DNA from: Lachnospiraceae bacterium UBA4338
Lineage (GTDB): Bacteria; Bacillota; Clostridia; Lachnospirales; Lachnospiraceae
Direction of reading: 5' to 3'
DNA: 35,103 nucleotides
NCBI GenBank assembly: GCA_002393735.1
Contig: DGTK01000005.1
Coordinates: 1 to 35,103 of the forward strand
Shown: positions 7,346 to 13,955 of the stretch, piece after piece
How positions within the stretch are numbered: position 1 is the first letter of the stretch
Layout of the letters: each line of letters opens with the position of its first letter
The notes under the pieces: model-generated
Told to the model about the DNA's origin: nothing
Seen by the model: only the letters and a program-made list of their open reading frames with translations
Database searches by the model: none
Position numbers and translations under genes: made by a program

Positions 7346-7375
7346 TTGATAAGATATAAGTGTATAGGATATAAT
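7346..7375 (+). promoter_or_regulatory. Promoter of the leader-zinc-ribbon gene
   Basis: TTGATA (7346-7351) and TATAAT (7370-7375) are 18 bases apart. The in-frame ATG at 7374 overlaps the -10 box and so cannot be the translation start, which supports the ATG at 7419. Confidence 0.65.
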
Positions 7376-7418
7376 GAAAACAGGTAGGTTTTATTTTTGG
7401 GGGAAGGAGATATTTATT

Positions 7419-7715
7419 ATGAGAGATGAATTATTGAAGGGATTAAGTGAGGAGCAAAAGAAGAAGATAGCTGAGTGCAAGAGTGCGGAAGAGGTGCTGG
7501 CGCTGGCGAAGGCTGAGGGTGTGGAACTTAATGATGAGCAGCTTGAGGCAGTAAGTGGAGGATGTGGTGGTAGTGAAATAAAATGTCCTAAATGTGGAAG
7601 TTCAAATATCAAAATTGTTTCACAACAAGATATAAAAAGAGGTCAGTTTGATGCTGTGGAAACGGTAACTAATTATCGTTGCCTTGATTGTAATCATAAA
7701 TGGTATGACAAATAG
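7419..7715 (+). CDS. GG-leader (Nif11-like) peptide fused to a zinc ribbon, copy 1
   Basis: A 98-residue protein with AAGGAGA before the ATG at 7419. Residues 1-48 form a helical leader (EELLALAKAEGVELN type) ending in LEAVSGG, the double-glycine cleavage motif of Nif11-like and other bacteriocin or RiPP leaders. Directly after GG comes CGG and then a C4 zinc ribbon: CPKCGSSN and CLDCNHKWYDK at the C terminus. Leaders of this kind are normally removed by C39 peptidases during export. A folded zinc ribbon as the cargo is unexpected. No peptidase, exporter or modifying enzyme is adjacent. A paralogue at 29564 shares 38 of the first 50 residues. Confidence 0.8.
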   Translation: MRDELLKGLSEEQKKKIAECKSAEEVLALAKAEGVELNDEQLEAVSGGCGGSEIKCPKCGSSNIKIVSQQDIKRGQFDAVETVTNYRCLDCNHKWYDK

Positions 7716-7837
7716 TAGAATAGATATTATGAGGAATTTTTATTAAAGATCAAATAGAAAAAAGCCTTAACAGACCGGGGCAGGGTGCATTAAATTAAGG
7801 AGATATTACATAATAATTTATAATGATTTAAGAAGAG

Positions 7838-7863
7838 AAGCTTCGCTGATGGCGGGGCTTTTT
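7838..7863 (+). terminator. Terminator upstream of the type III module
   Basis: A 9-bp stem (7838-7846 with 7852-7860, two G-U pairs) has a 5-nt loop and five T residues. It probably ends transcription from the leader-zinc-ribbon gene. Confidence 0.7.
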
Positions 7864-7890
7864 GCGTGTTGCGGTTTTGTTATATTTGCG

Positions 7891-7947
7891 GTAGGAAAAA
7901 GTAGGAAAAAGTAGGAAAAAGTAGGATAAAGTAGTATAAAGTAGGAA
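7891..7947. repeat. 10-bp tandem repeat, nearly six copies
   Basis: GTAGGAAAAA occurs three times in a row, followed by GTAGGATAAA, GTAGTATAAA and the start of a sixth copy. The decamer period is close to one DNA helical turn, so the A tracts are phased and may bend the DNA upstream of the antitoxin promoter. Slippage is the simpler explanation. Confidence 0.85.
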
Positions 7948-8003
7948 GGCCGGGAGTATTGTGTTGTGGATTTTGGTGGGGTAATATTGATGTATAAAAT
8001 ATG

Positions 8004-8033
8004 TTGACTTTATAACAGAAACAACCATATAAT
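8004..8033 (+). promoter_or_regulatory. Promoter of the type III antitoxin RNA
   Basis: TTGACT (8004-8009) and TATAAT (8028-8033) are 18 bases apart. Transcription would start at about 8040, just where the RNA repeats begin. Confidence 0.75.
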
Positions 8034-8041
8034 ATGACTAG

Positions 8042-8186
8042 TAGAGAGGCCTGCTAGATAATCATTTATCGAAGTGGCAGTTGTATTAAGTAGAGAGGCC
8101 TGCTAAACGGTTTTCCGTTGAAGTGGCAGTTGTAAGAGAGGTGAGTCCTACCGTGAAGGATTCAATCCGTCTAAAGTGGAAATTAT
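8042..8186 (+). ncRNA. Type III antitoxin RNA (ToxI-like repeats)
   Basis: Two direct repeats start at 8042 and 8091 (period 49). Each has TAGAGAGGCCTGCTA, a short hairpin and GAAGTGGCAGTTGTA. The hairpins differ in sequence but match in form: GATAA-TCAT-TTATC in unit 1 and AACGG-TTTT-CCGTT in unit 2. This covariation supports a folded RNA. A third, degenerate unit (from about 8135, AGAGAGG ... AAAGTGG) follows. In type III systems the toxin cuts such a transcript into single repeats that then inhibit it as pseudoknots. Promoter, repeats, terminator and ToxN gene are in the classical order. Confidence 0.85.
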
Positions 8187-8216
8187 GGACTGTTCTGTTG
8201 AACAGTCCTTTCTTTT
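8187..8216 (+). terminator. Attenuating terminator between antitoxin RNA and toxin
   Basis: A perfect 9-bp stem (8187-8195 with 8200-8208) has a TGTT loop and a T-rich tail. In type III modules this terminator lets only some transcripts reach the toxin gene, giving excess antitoxin RNA. Confidence 0.85.
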
Positions 8217-8227
8217 TGGAGTAAAAA

Positions 8228-8770
8228 ATGGTTCAAAAACGTCTTAATTTATATACAGTTAATATTAAGTATGTAAGGAATTTGCAGAATCAGGGAGATG
8301 GGCGGGTATTTTCCGTGTCCCCTCAAGTTGGGAAAGAGACAAGACCGTTTGTTGGCATAATTGTAATTTGCAATAATAAACAATATTGCGTTCCTTTAAG
8401 TTCGCCCAAAGAAAAACACAGGCAAATGAAAAATGCTATTGATTTTCATCGAATAATCGACACCAAAGGAAAACTGATTGGGGTTTTGGATTTTAACAAT
8501 ATGATTCCAGTGTCGGAAGAGGTAATTAGTGTAATTGATATTAAAGTATATCCATATGATAATGAGAAAGAAATAAAGTATAAAAAACTTGTTATTGATC
8601 AATTGAATTTTTGCAGACAAAACCAGGACATAATTGTGAAAAAGGCTAACAAATTATATGGTATTGTGAATAAGAAAAATATCAGTGGTCAATTGAAAAG
8701 AAGATGTTTGAACTGGCAGAAACTTGAAGTAATTCTGGATAAATATATTAGTAATCTTAAGGAGGATTAG
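8228..8770 (+). CDS. toxN: Type III toxin-antitoxin endoribonuclease, ToxN/AbiQ family
   Basis: A 180-residue protein close to the usual ToxN/AbiQ length. Family hallmarks are the N-terminal LNLYTVNIKYVRNL, then RPFVGIIV, then the basic catalytic segment VPLSSPKEKHRQMKNAIDFHRI, then GVLDFNNMIPV, and a C-terminal RRCLNWQKLEVIL. These enzymes cut RNA at adenine-rich sites and can abort phage infection. GGAG at 8218-8221 precedes the ATG, directly after the antitoxin terminator. The closest described subtype by organism and repeat size is probably CptIN of gut Lachnospiraceae, but only repeat alignment can settle that. Confidence 0.88.
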   Translation: MVQKRLNLYTVNIKYVRNLQNQGDGRVFSVSPQVGKETRPFVGIIVICNNKQYCVPLSSPKEKHRQMKNAIDFHRIIDTKGKLIGVLDFNNMIPVSEEVISVIDIKVYPYDNEKEIKYKKLVIDQLNFCRQNQDIIVKKANKLYGIVNKKNISGQLKRRCLNWQKLEVILDKYISNLKED

Positions 8771-8773
8771 GGT

Positions 8774-9520
8774 ATGAGGAGGATGATTGAGGAGTTTATT
8801 GAGAGGGAGTATGGGGCGAAGGCAGAGTATCTGTGGAGAAATTATCCGGAGTATGCTGTTTTCCGTCATGGAGATAATAATAAGTGGTTTGCGGTAATTA
8901 TGAGGGTGCAGTATAAGAAGATTGGGATGTACTCAGATAATTACGTGGATGTGATTGACCTTAAGATTGATGATATGTTTTTCAGGGATACGCTGCTTAA
9001 AGAGGAGGGGATTTATCCGGGATATCATATGAATAAGGTTAACTGGATTACGGTAGTTCTGGATGGGAGCGTGGATTATAACAAGGTTTGTAATCTGATT
9101 GGGGAAAGTTATGTGGCGACAGCGTCGAAGCCTAAGAAGGAAGAGATGAGGGCGCCGAAGGACTGGATAATTCCGTCGAATCCGAAGTATTACGATGTGA
9201 TTAAGGCTTTTGAAGAGGCGGATGAAATTAACTGGAAGCAGGGGCGTGGCATAAAGAAGGGGGATATAGTATATCTTTATGTGGGGGCGCCTGTGGCAGC
9301 GATTCTGTATCAGTGTGTGGTTACTGAGACGGATATTCCGTATGAATTTAATAATGGGAAACTGACGATTAATTCGCTTATGAAGATAAAGCTTCTTAAG
9401 ACGTATGCAGGTAATAAGTTTACGTTTAAGAAACTGAAGGAGAAGTATGGAATACTGGCGATTCGCGGGCCGAGGGGGCTGACGAACTCGCTGAAGGCTG
9501 CGCTGGAGAGAGTGAAGTAG
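8774..9520 (+). CDS. MmcQ/YjbR-like protein with C-terminal EVE/PUA-like domain
   Basis: A 248-residue protein. Residues 1-115 match the MmcQ/YjbR fold (FIEREYGAKAEYLW, FRHGDNNKWFAVIM, GIYPGYHMNKVNWITV). Residues 128-245 look like an EVE domain (DWIIPSNPKYYDVIKAF, then RGIKKGDIVYLYVGAP). EVE domains read modified bases in DNA or RNA and recur in defence and restriction contexts, although this fusion also occurs widely in Clostridia outside them. AAGGAGG overlaps the end of toxN and the start is 3 bases after its stop, so the two genes are probably co-translated. Confidence 0.75.
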   Translation: MRRMIEEFIEREYGAKAEYLWRNYPEYAVFRHGDNNKWFAVIMRVQYKKIGMYSDNYVDVIDLKIDDMFFRDTLLKEEGIYPGYHMNKVNWITVVLDGSVDYNKVCNLIGESYVATASKPKKEEMRAPKDWIIPSNPKYYDVIKAFEEADEINWKQGRGIKKGDIVYLYVGAPVAAILYQCVVTETDIPYEFNNGKLTINSLMKIKLLKTYAGNKFTFKKLKEKYGILAIRGPRGLTNSLKAALERVK

Positions 9521-9680
9521 CAAGGGCGCGGGCCGGGCGTGGCGCGCGTGGCGCAGGCAGGTGAAGGGCGCGCGGGTGTGAGGAACTGTGGCGTGTGGCA
9601 TGTGGGCGCAGGCAGGTGAAGGGCACGCGGGTGCAAGGAGACGTGTGTGTGGTGTGTGGTCGCAGGCAGGGCGTGGAAAA
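9521..9680. repeat. GC-rich degenerate direct repeats, period about 55 bp
   Basis: GCGCAGGCAGGTGAAGGGC begins at 9551 and again at 9606, each followed by GCGGGTG after two to three bases; a third, shortened copy (CGCAGGCAGGGCGTGG) begins at 9661. The block is very G-rich on the plus strand, unlike the AT-rich surroundings. GGCAGGGCGTG recurs in another GC-rich spacer at 13911-13921. It has no coding signature. Confidence 0.7.
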
Positions 9681-9685
9681 GCATT

Positions 9686-9725
9686 AAAAAACCGTAGGTA
9701 CAGGTGTATCTACGGTTTATTTTTT
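9686..9725. terminator. Bidirectional terminator between convergent genes
   Basis: A perfect 9-bp stem (9689-9697 with 9710-9718), extended inside by three weaker pairs, has A residues on its left and T residues on its right. It lies between the plus-strand EVE gene and the minus-strand membrane gene and would work for both. Confidence 0.85.
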
Positions 9726-9742
9726 GTATGTGAACTTATGAA

Positions 9743-10453
9743 TTACTGGTTGGCAGGCTGGTCGATTGTCTGGGTCTGGGCTGTCTGTGGAAGGGCTGCT
9801 TCGCGGAAGTCGTCATCTGCCAGGCATAAGAATAATAAGCCGAATGCCATGAGGATGAAGATGGCGCCGCCTGCGATAATCCAGACTGCCTTACGGTTAC
9901 TGAAATCCCATTTTATGTGAGATGGGTCTGACGGGTCAACTAAAATGGTGGTTTCAACATTCATTGGAGGCACATTGCCACCGCTTTCATAGACATCATC
10001 AAATGCGATATATTCAAGACCACCATATGTGTATTTAAATACCGGGGAGCGTAAAAGTCTGGCGCCTCCTGAATTATTATTACTACTACCGGATATGCTG
10101 TATCCGATGCATGTGGCAGGAGTTGATACTGTGCATCTTCGGCCATAGATAAAGAAGTTATATACTGCAATAACAATAAAGGATGCGCCCATAAAAATGA
10201 AAGCGGTAACCATTATTATAATAACCATAAAGAGTACGCTTTTGGTTAGCGCATATGACAGGAGTGCAGATAAGGCTACAATAAGAGCGCCTATTCCTAA
10301 ACTTACTAAAGAAACCTTTGTAACAGGATTAGACGGACGTTTAACTCTTGGAGTAGAAAGTTCAGACTTAACCATACTAAAAAGCTGGCTGATACTTGGT
10401 TTGCCCGGCTGATCCCAGAAGAACTGATCACGATAGTTTTGATTATATATCAT
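9743..10453 (-). CDS. DUF3592-like membrane protein
   Basis: A 236-residue protein with two adjacent hydrophobic segments (about residues 45-68 and 72-95), a soluble region and a third helix near the C terminus (IIAGGAIFILMAFGLLFL). The soluble part follows the DUF3592 layout: CTVSTPATCIGYS, then SPVFKYTYGGLEYIA, then TTILVDPSDPSHI. The family is small, membrane-bound and functionally uncharacterised. AGGGGG lies 7 bases before the ATG. It stands alone, transcribed away from the chemoreceptor gene. Confidence 0.65.
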   Translation of the reverse strand: MIYNQNYRDQFFWDQPGKPSISQLFSMVKSELSTPRVKRPSNPVTKVSLVSLGIGALIVALSALLSYALTKSVLFMVIIIMVTAFIFMGASFIVIAVYNFFIYGRRCTVSTPATCIGYSISGSSNNNSGGARLLRSPVFKYTYGGLEYIAFDDVYESGGNVPPMNVETTILVDPSDPSHIKWDFSNRKAVWIIAGGAIFILMAFGLLFLCLADDDFREAALPQTAQTQTIDQPANQ

Positions 10454-10508
10454 AGTAAAACCCCCTTTTTAAACATAACCTAATGTCATTGTAGCATTTT
10501 ATGAGTGC

Positions 10509-10611
10509 GATGCCAAGTGGACCGGGGTAATGTGCATCTTGATGCCAAGTGGACCGGGGTAATGTGCATCTTTTGAAGGAATGTGCCAAGTGGACCGGGG
10601 TAATGTGCATC
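10509..10611. repeat. Three tandem REP-like palindromic elements
   Basis: The 30-bp unit starts GATGCCAAGTGGACC and ends GGGGTAATGTGCATC, with GATGC/GCATC as inverted ends. Copies lie at 10509-10538, 10541-10570 and 10584-10611 (the last lacks GA at its left end). Copies 1 and 2 are identical. Related single copies in the opposite orientation lie at 19019 and 25992. Size, palindromic ends and intergenic position resemble REP elements moved by RAYT transposases, but no RAYT gene is present here. Confidence 0.8.
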
Positions 10612-10677
10612 AAGGTGGGGTGGGGGAAGGTGTGTGAAGGTGCAGTGGGGAAAGCCTTGCAAATAGGCGAAAATCCG

Positions 10678-10706
10678 TTGTTTTTAGGCGCTAATTATGG
10701 TAAAAT
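10678..10706 (+). promoter_or_regulatory. Putative promoter of the chemoreceptor gene
   Basis: TTGTTT (10678-10683) and TAAAAT (10701-10706) are 17 bases apart and about 50 bases before the start codon. No motility-sigma promoter was recognised. Confidence 0.45.
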
Positions 10707-10758
10707 GACATAAAGTGTAAAAATAGGGTTATTGTCCCCTTTTTAAAGAAAAGAGAGT

Positions 10759-12468
10759 ATGCGTATGAAGAATCGGAAAATGGGTATTGCAACAAAGATT
10801 TTTTTGATGATGACTATTCTTATCATTTTGTCAGATACAGTTCTTGGATTGATAATATATAAGAGTATGACCAACACCATGGAGAGACAGCTTAAGAGCC
10901 ATGCTGAGTCAATTGCGGCATCAAGTGCTGCGCATCTTGACGGTGAGACTTTCAGTAAGATCGAAGAGGAAGGGTCAGATGAGTTTGAGGAGATTTATGA
11001 CGAACTGGCGATTTTTCGAGATAATGGGGATACGGAGTATGTGTATACAGTAAGGCTTCGTGCTGACGGTTCGCCGGAATATGTGGTTGATTCAGATCCG
11101 GATGAGCCTGCTGCACTTGGAGAGGATTTCGAGTGTGAGGAAGCTTTGCTTGATGGATTTGCGGGTGAGACCGTGTCAACCAATGAGATTTCCGTGGATG
11201 AGTGGGGAGAGCATCTTACAGCTTACAGCCCAATCTATAACGGAAATAAAGTAGTCGGCGTTGTTGGTGTTGATATCAGTGCCAGTGATGTGCTCGCAGT
11301 TTCAAAAAGAATTGCAAGAATTATTATTATTACCTGCGCTTTGATTCTTATGTTCAGTCTGCTTTTCATGATAATTGCGGGAACAATGCTTAGAAACAGC
11401 TTTAAGAAACTTAACAACAAGGTGGTTGAACTTACCCAGGGTAATGGCGATTTAACCAAGACAATTGATATAAGAACGGGGGATGAGATTGAGACGATTG
11501 CCGGAAATATTAATAAGCTGGTTGCTTTCATAAGAGGCATCATGCATAACATTTCCGATAACTCTGAGGAACTTAAGGTTTCTGCAGATTCAGTTTCAAC
11601 AAGCATCGACAGAGTGAGAAGGTCCACAACTGAGATATCTGAGATGATTACGGACATTAATGATTCCATGACGGGAACGGCGGCTTCCATGAGTCAGTTT
11701 AATGACAGAATGGCAGTTATTACCGATTCGGTTGACGGCATGGTTGATGATATTAAAGAGGGTGAGCAGAAGACTCGTGAACTTAAGAGAAACGCAGACC
11801 AGAATGGTAAGGATGCGGTTATTAAGTGTAAGGAAGTTCACGACAAGATTGAGGAAATCGAAGTTTCCCTTTCTGACAAAATCGAGAAATCCAAAGCTGT
11901 AGAGCAGATTAATAATCTGACAGATAACATTATCAATATTACAGACCAGACCAACCTTCTTTCACTTAATGCAGCGATTGAGGCGGCAAGAGCAGGTGAG
12001 GCAGGTAAAGGCTTTTCCGTTGTTGCACAGGAGATTGGTAAACTGGCCGAGGATTCTGCAAGGGCAGCAGCTGAGATTCAGAGAATATCTGCAGAGGTTG
12101 TAGGCAGCGTTAATGACCTTGCTGAAGAGTCCAAGAATATGCTTGATTACATAGGCGATGCAGCAATCAGCGGATATGAAGCACTTAGAGACAGCAGTAA
12201 TGCATATGCTGAGAGTACTTCAGAATTTGGTGATATGATGAGCAGATTCTCACAGGTTGGTTCGGAGATTTATTCCAATGTCGATCAGATGAGGCAGGCA
12301 ACAGGAGATATGAACTTCGTCATATCCAATACTGTTACAAATCTTAATAATATTTCCGACAAGGCTTCAAACGTGGTTGTAAATATGTCAAACATGGAAG
12401 AGCAACTTAAGAAGAATAACGTGGTATCAGATTCACTTTATGGTGAAGTTGGTAAGTTTAAGTTATAA
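10759..12468 (+). CDS. Methyl-accepting chemotaxis protein
   Basis: A 569-residue chemoreceptor. TM1 lies at about residues 11-33, an extracellular sensor domain at 34-186 (YVYTVRLRADGSPEYVVDSD and SPIYNGNKVVGVVGVDIS suggest a Cache/PAS fold), TM2 at 187-209, HAMP at about 210-262 and the signalling domain after that. The hairpin tip is conserved (DQTNLLSLNAAIEAARAGEA, then GKGFSVVAQEIGKLAE) and would contact CheA and CheW. AAAGAGAG precedes the ATG. The next gene encodes a PP2C phosphatase 27 bases downstream, so the receptor may also feed that pathway. The ligand is unknown. Confidence 0.9.
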   Translation: MRMKNRKMGIATKIFLMMTILIILSDTVLGLIIYKSMTNTMERQLKSHAESIAASSAAHLDGETFSKIEEEGSDEFEEIYDELAIFRDNGDTEYVYTVRLRADGSPEYVVDSDPDEPAALGEDFECEEALLDGFAGETVSTNEISVDEWGEHLTAYSPIYNGNKVVGVVGVDISASDVLAVSKRIARIIIITCALILMFSLLFMIIAGTMLRNSFKKLNNKVVELTQGNGDLTKTIDIRTGDEIETIAGNINKLVAFIRGIMHNISDNSEELKVSADSVSTSIDRVRRSTTEISEMITDINDSMTGTAASMSQFNDRMAVITDSVDGMVDDIKEGEQKTRELKRNADQNGKDAVIKCKEVHDKIEEIEVSLSDKIEKSKAVEQINNLTDNIINITDQTNLLSLNAAIEAARAGEAGKGFSVVAQEIGKLAEDSARAAAEIQRISAEVVGSVNDLAEESKNMLDYIGDAAISGYEALRDSSNAYAESTSEFGDMMSRFSQVGSEIYSNVDQMRQATGDMNFVISNTVTNLNNISDKASNVVVNMSNMEEQLKKNNVVSDSLYGEVGKFKL

Positions 12469-12495
12469 ATTTGTGTGTAAGGAGCATGAATTATT

Positions 12496-13845
12496 ATGCG
12501 TGGTGAGATAGCAGCAATGGTAACCAGAATGATTGGAACCCTGGCAGTTATACTTGTGGTTTCTGCCTTCATTGGTGGTTCTGACAACATTTCCAAGGCT
12601 TTCAAAAAAGGAAAGAAATGGAAGCATTCCGTGCTTATCGGATTACTTGGCGGTATCTTCGGAATGTATGGCAATATATCAGGTTTTGAGTTAAATGGTG
12701 CCGTTGTTTCAGTTCGTGATATGGGTCCTATGCTGGCAGGTTTCTCCGGTGGTCCTATAGGTGGTATAATTGCAGGTTTAATTGCAGGTCTTCACAGATT
12801 TACAATGGGCGGTGTGACTGCCACAGCCTGCGTGGTTGCAACGTGCTGCATCGGTATTATATGCGGGCTTTTGGCTATGAAGTGGTCTCAGATAATGAGA
12901 AAGCCTTTGTTTGCATTTTTGATTGCTGCGGGGATGGAGATTTTTCACTTAAGTCTGGTGCTTATTATGGTAAGGCCGTTTTCGACTGCGGTGGATATAG
13001 TTAAGCAGATTGCAATTCCTTTCATACTGATTAATGCTATTGGTTTTGCAGTTATGATTGCAATTATGGATTATATTGATAAGCATAATTCGCTGATTGG
13101 TGAGAAGAGCCGTCTTCAGTCGGAACTTGAGGTTGCAAGAAAGATTCAGCATTCACTGCTTCCTGTATTTAATGAGCATTATCCGGGAAGAGATGATCTG
13201 GAAGTAAGCGGTTTCATGGAGGCTGCGAAGGAAGTAGGCGGTGACTTCTACGATGTGTTCTTTGTTGATAATAATCACCTGGCTTTTATTATTGGTGATG
13301 TTTCGGGCAAGGGTGTGCCGGCGGCGATTTTTATGGCGTCATGTAAGATTATTCTGCAGAACTGTTTAAGAAATGAAGTAAGTCTTAAAGATGCGGTGGA
13401 GACTGCAAATAATGCAATCTGCTCCAATAATGATGCAGAGATGTTTGTTACTGTCTGGGTTGGTGTTCTGGACCTTGAGACGAGGGAGATTAAGTTTGTC
13501 AGCGCGGGACATAATCCTCCGGTGCTGCTTCGTGATAACAGGCCCTGGTTTCTTAAGTGTAAGAACTGTCTGGTGCTTGCGGGAATGCAGGGCGTTAAGT
13601 ACAGGGAGAATACAGCGCAGCTGCAGGCCGGCGATATGATGCTGCTTTATACGGACGGCGTTACTGAGGCGGAGGATGCTGAGCATAATCTCTTTGGGGA
13701 TGACAGATTACTTGGTTGTTTTGACAACAAAAGTGAGTGTACGCCGGACGAGGCCATTGAGAATGTTAAGAGTGCGATTGACATATTTATAAAAGGCAAC
13801 AGTCAGTTTGATGATATGACAATGCTTTGCGTGAAACTGAAATAA
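12496..13845 (+). CDS. 5TMR-LYT membrane sensor with SpoIIE/PP2C phosphatase domain
   Basis: A 449-residue protein. The N-terminal five- to six-helix region has the 5TMR-LYT pattern (RDMGPMLAGFSGGPIGG, then GLIAGLHRF) seen in LytS-like sensors. A linker with ELEVARKIQHSLLP leads to a PP2C/SpoIIE domain with metal-binding VGGDFYD, IGDVSGKG and LYTDGVTE, ending in DDMTMLCVKL. Such enzymes dephosphorylate anti-sigma-factor antagonists to switch on a stress or surface response. No anti-sigma kinase or antagonist is encoded nearby. AAGGAG lies 11 bases before the chosen ATG. Confidence 0.85.
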   Translation: MRGEIAAMVTRMIGTLAVILVVSAFIGGSDNISKAFKKGKKWKHSVLIGLLGGIFGMYGNISGFELNGAVVSVRDMGPMLAGFSGGPIGGIIAGLIAGLHRFTMGGVTATACVVATCCIGIICGLLAMKWSQIMRKPLFAFLIAAGMEIFHLSLVLIMVRPFSTAVDIVKQIAIPFILINAIGFAVMIAIMDYIDKHNSLIGEKSRLQSELEVARKIQHSLLPVFNEHYPGRDDLEVSGFMEAAKEVGGDFYDVFFVDNNHLAFIIGDVSGKGVPAAIFMASCKIILQNCLRNEVSLKDAVETANNAICSNNDAEMFVTVWVGVLDLETREIKFVSAGHNPPVLLRDNRPWFLKCKNCLVLAGMQGVKYRENTAQLQAGDMMLLYTDGVTEAEDAEHNLFGDDRLLGCFDNKSECTPDEAIENVKSAIDIFIKGNSQFDDMTMLCVKLK

Positions 13846-13955
13846 TGTTTGGCGCGTGCGGCTTGGCCCAGTGTGGCGTAAGGTGGTCCGGCGCGGGCGC
13901 GAGGTGGCTTGGCAGGGCGTGAGCATGAAGAATAAAAGAAAAGCAGGGGAATTTG

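Larger units (their letters stand above)
7716..8003. other. Intergenic region with a terminator and a decamer repeat
   Basis: No gene is seen. The stretch contains a terminator (7838-7863), a 10-bp tandem repeat (7891-7947) and the lead-in to the type III antitoxin promoter. Confidence 0.6.

Noticed and set aside
8042..8134. Possible CRISPR array because of two regular repeats
   Set aside because: There are only two full units, the variable parts are short hairpins and not spacers, and a ToxN gene follows directly. A type III antitoxin explains everything.
8933..9684. Several long minus-strand open frames opposite the MmcQ-EVE gene
   Set aside because: They are mirror frames caused by codon bias and GC-rich repeats. 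They are rich in H, R and P and have no ribosome sites.
9588..9920. Plus-strand open frame across the GC-rich repeats and into the DUF3592-like gene
   Set aside because: It crosses a strong bidirectional terminator, overlaps a better gene on the other strand and has low-complexity content.
10509..10611. Possible CRISPR array from three 28-30-bp repeats
   Set aside because: The gaps between copies are 2 and about 13 bases, far too short and uneven for spacers, no cas genes are present, and single dispersed copies exist elsewhere.
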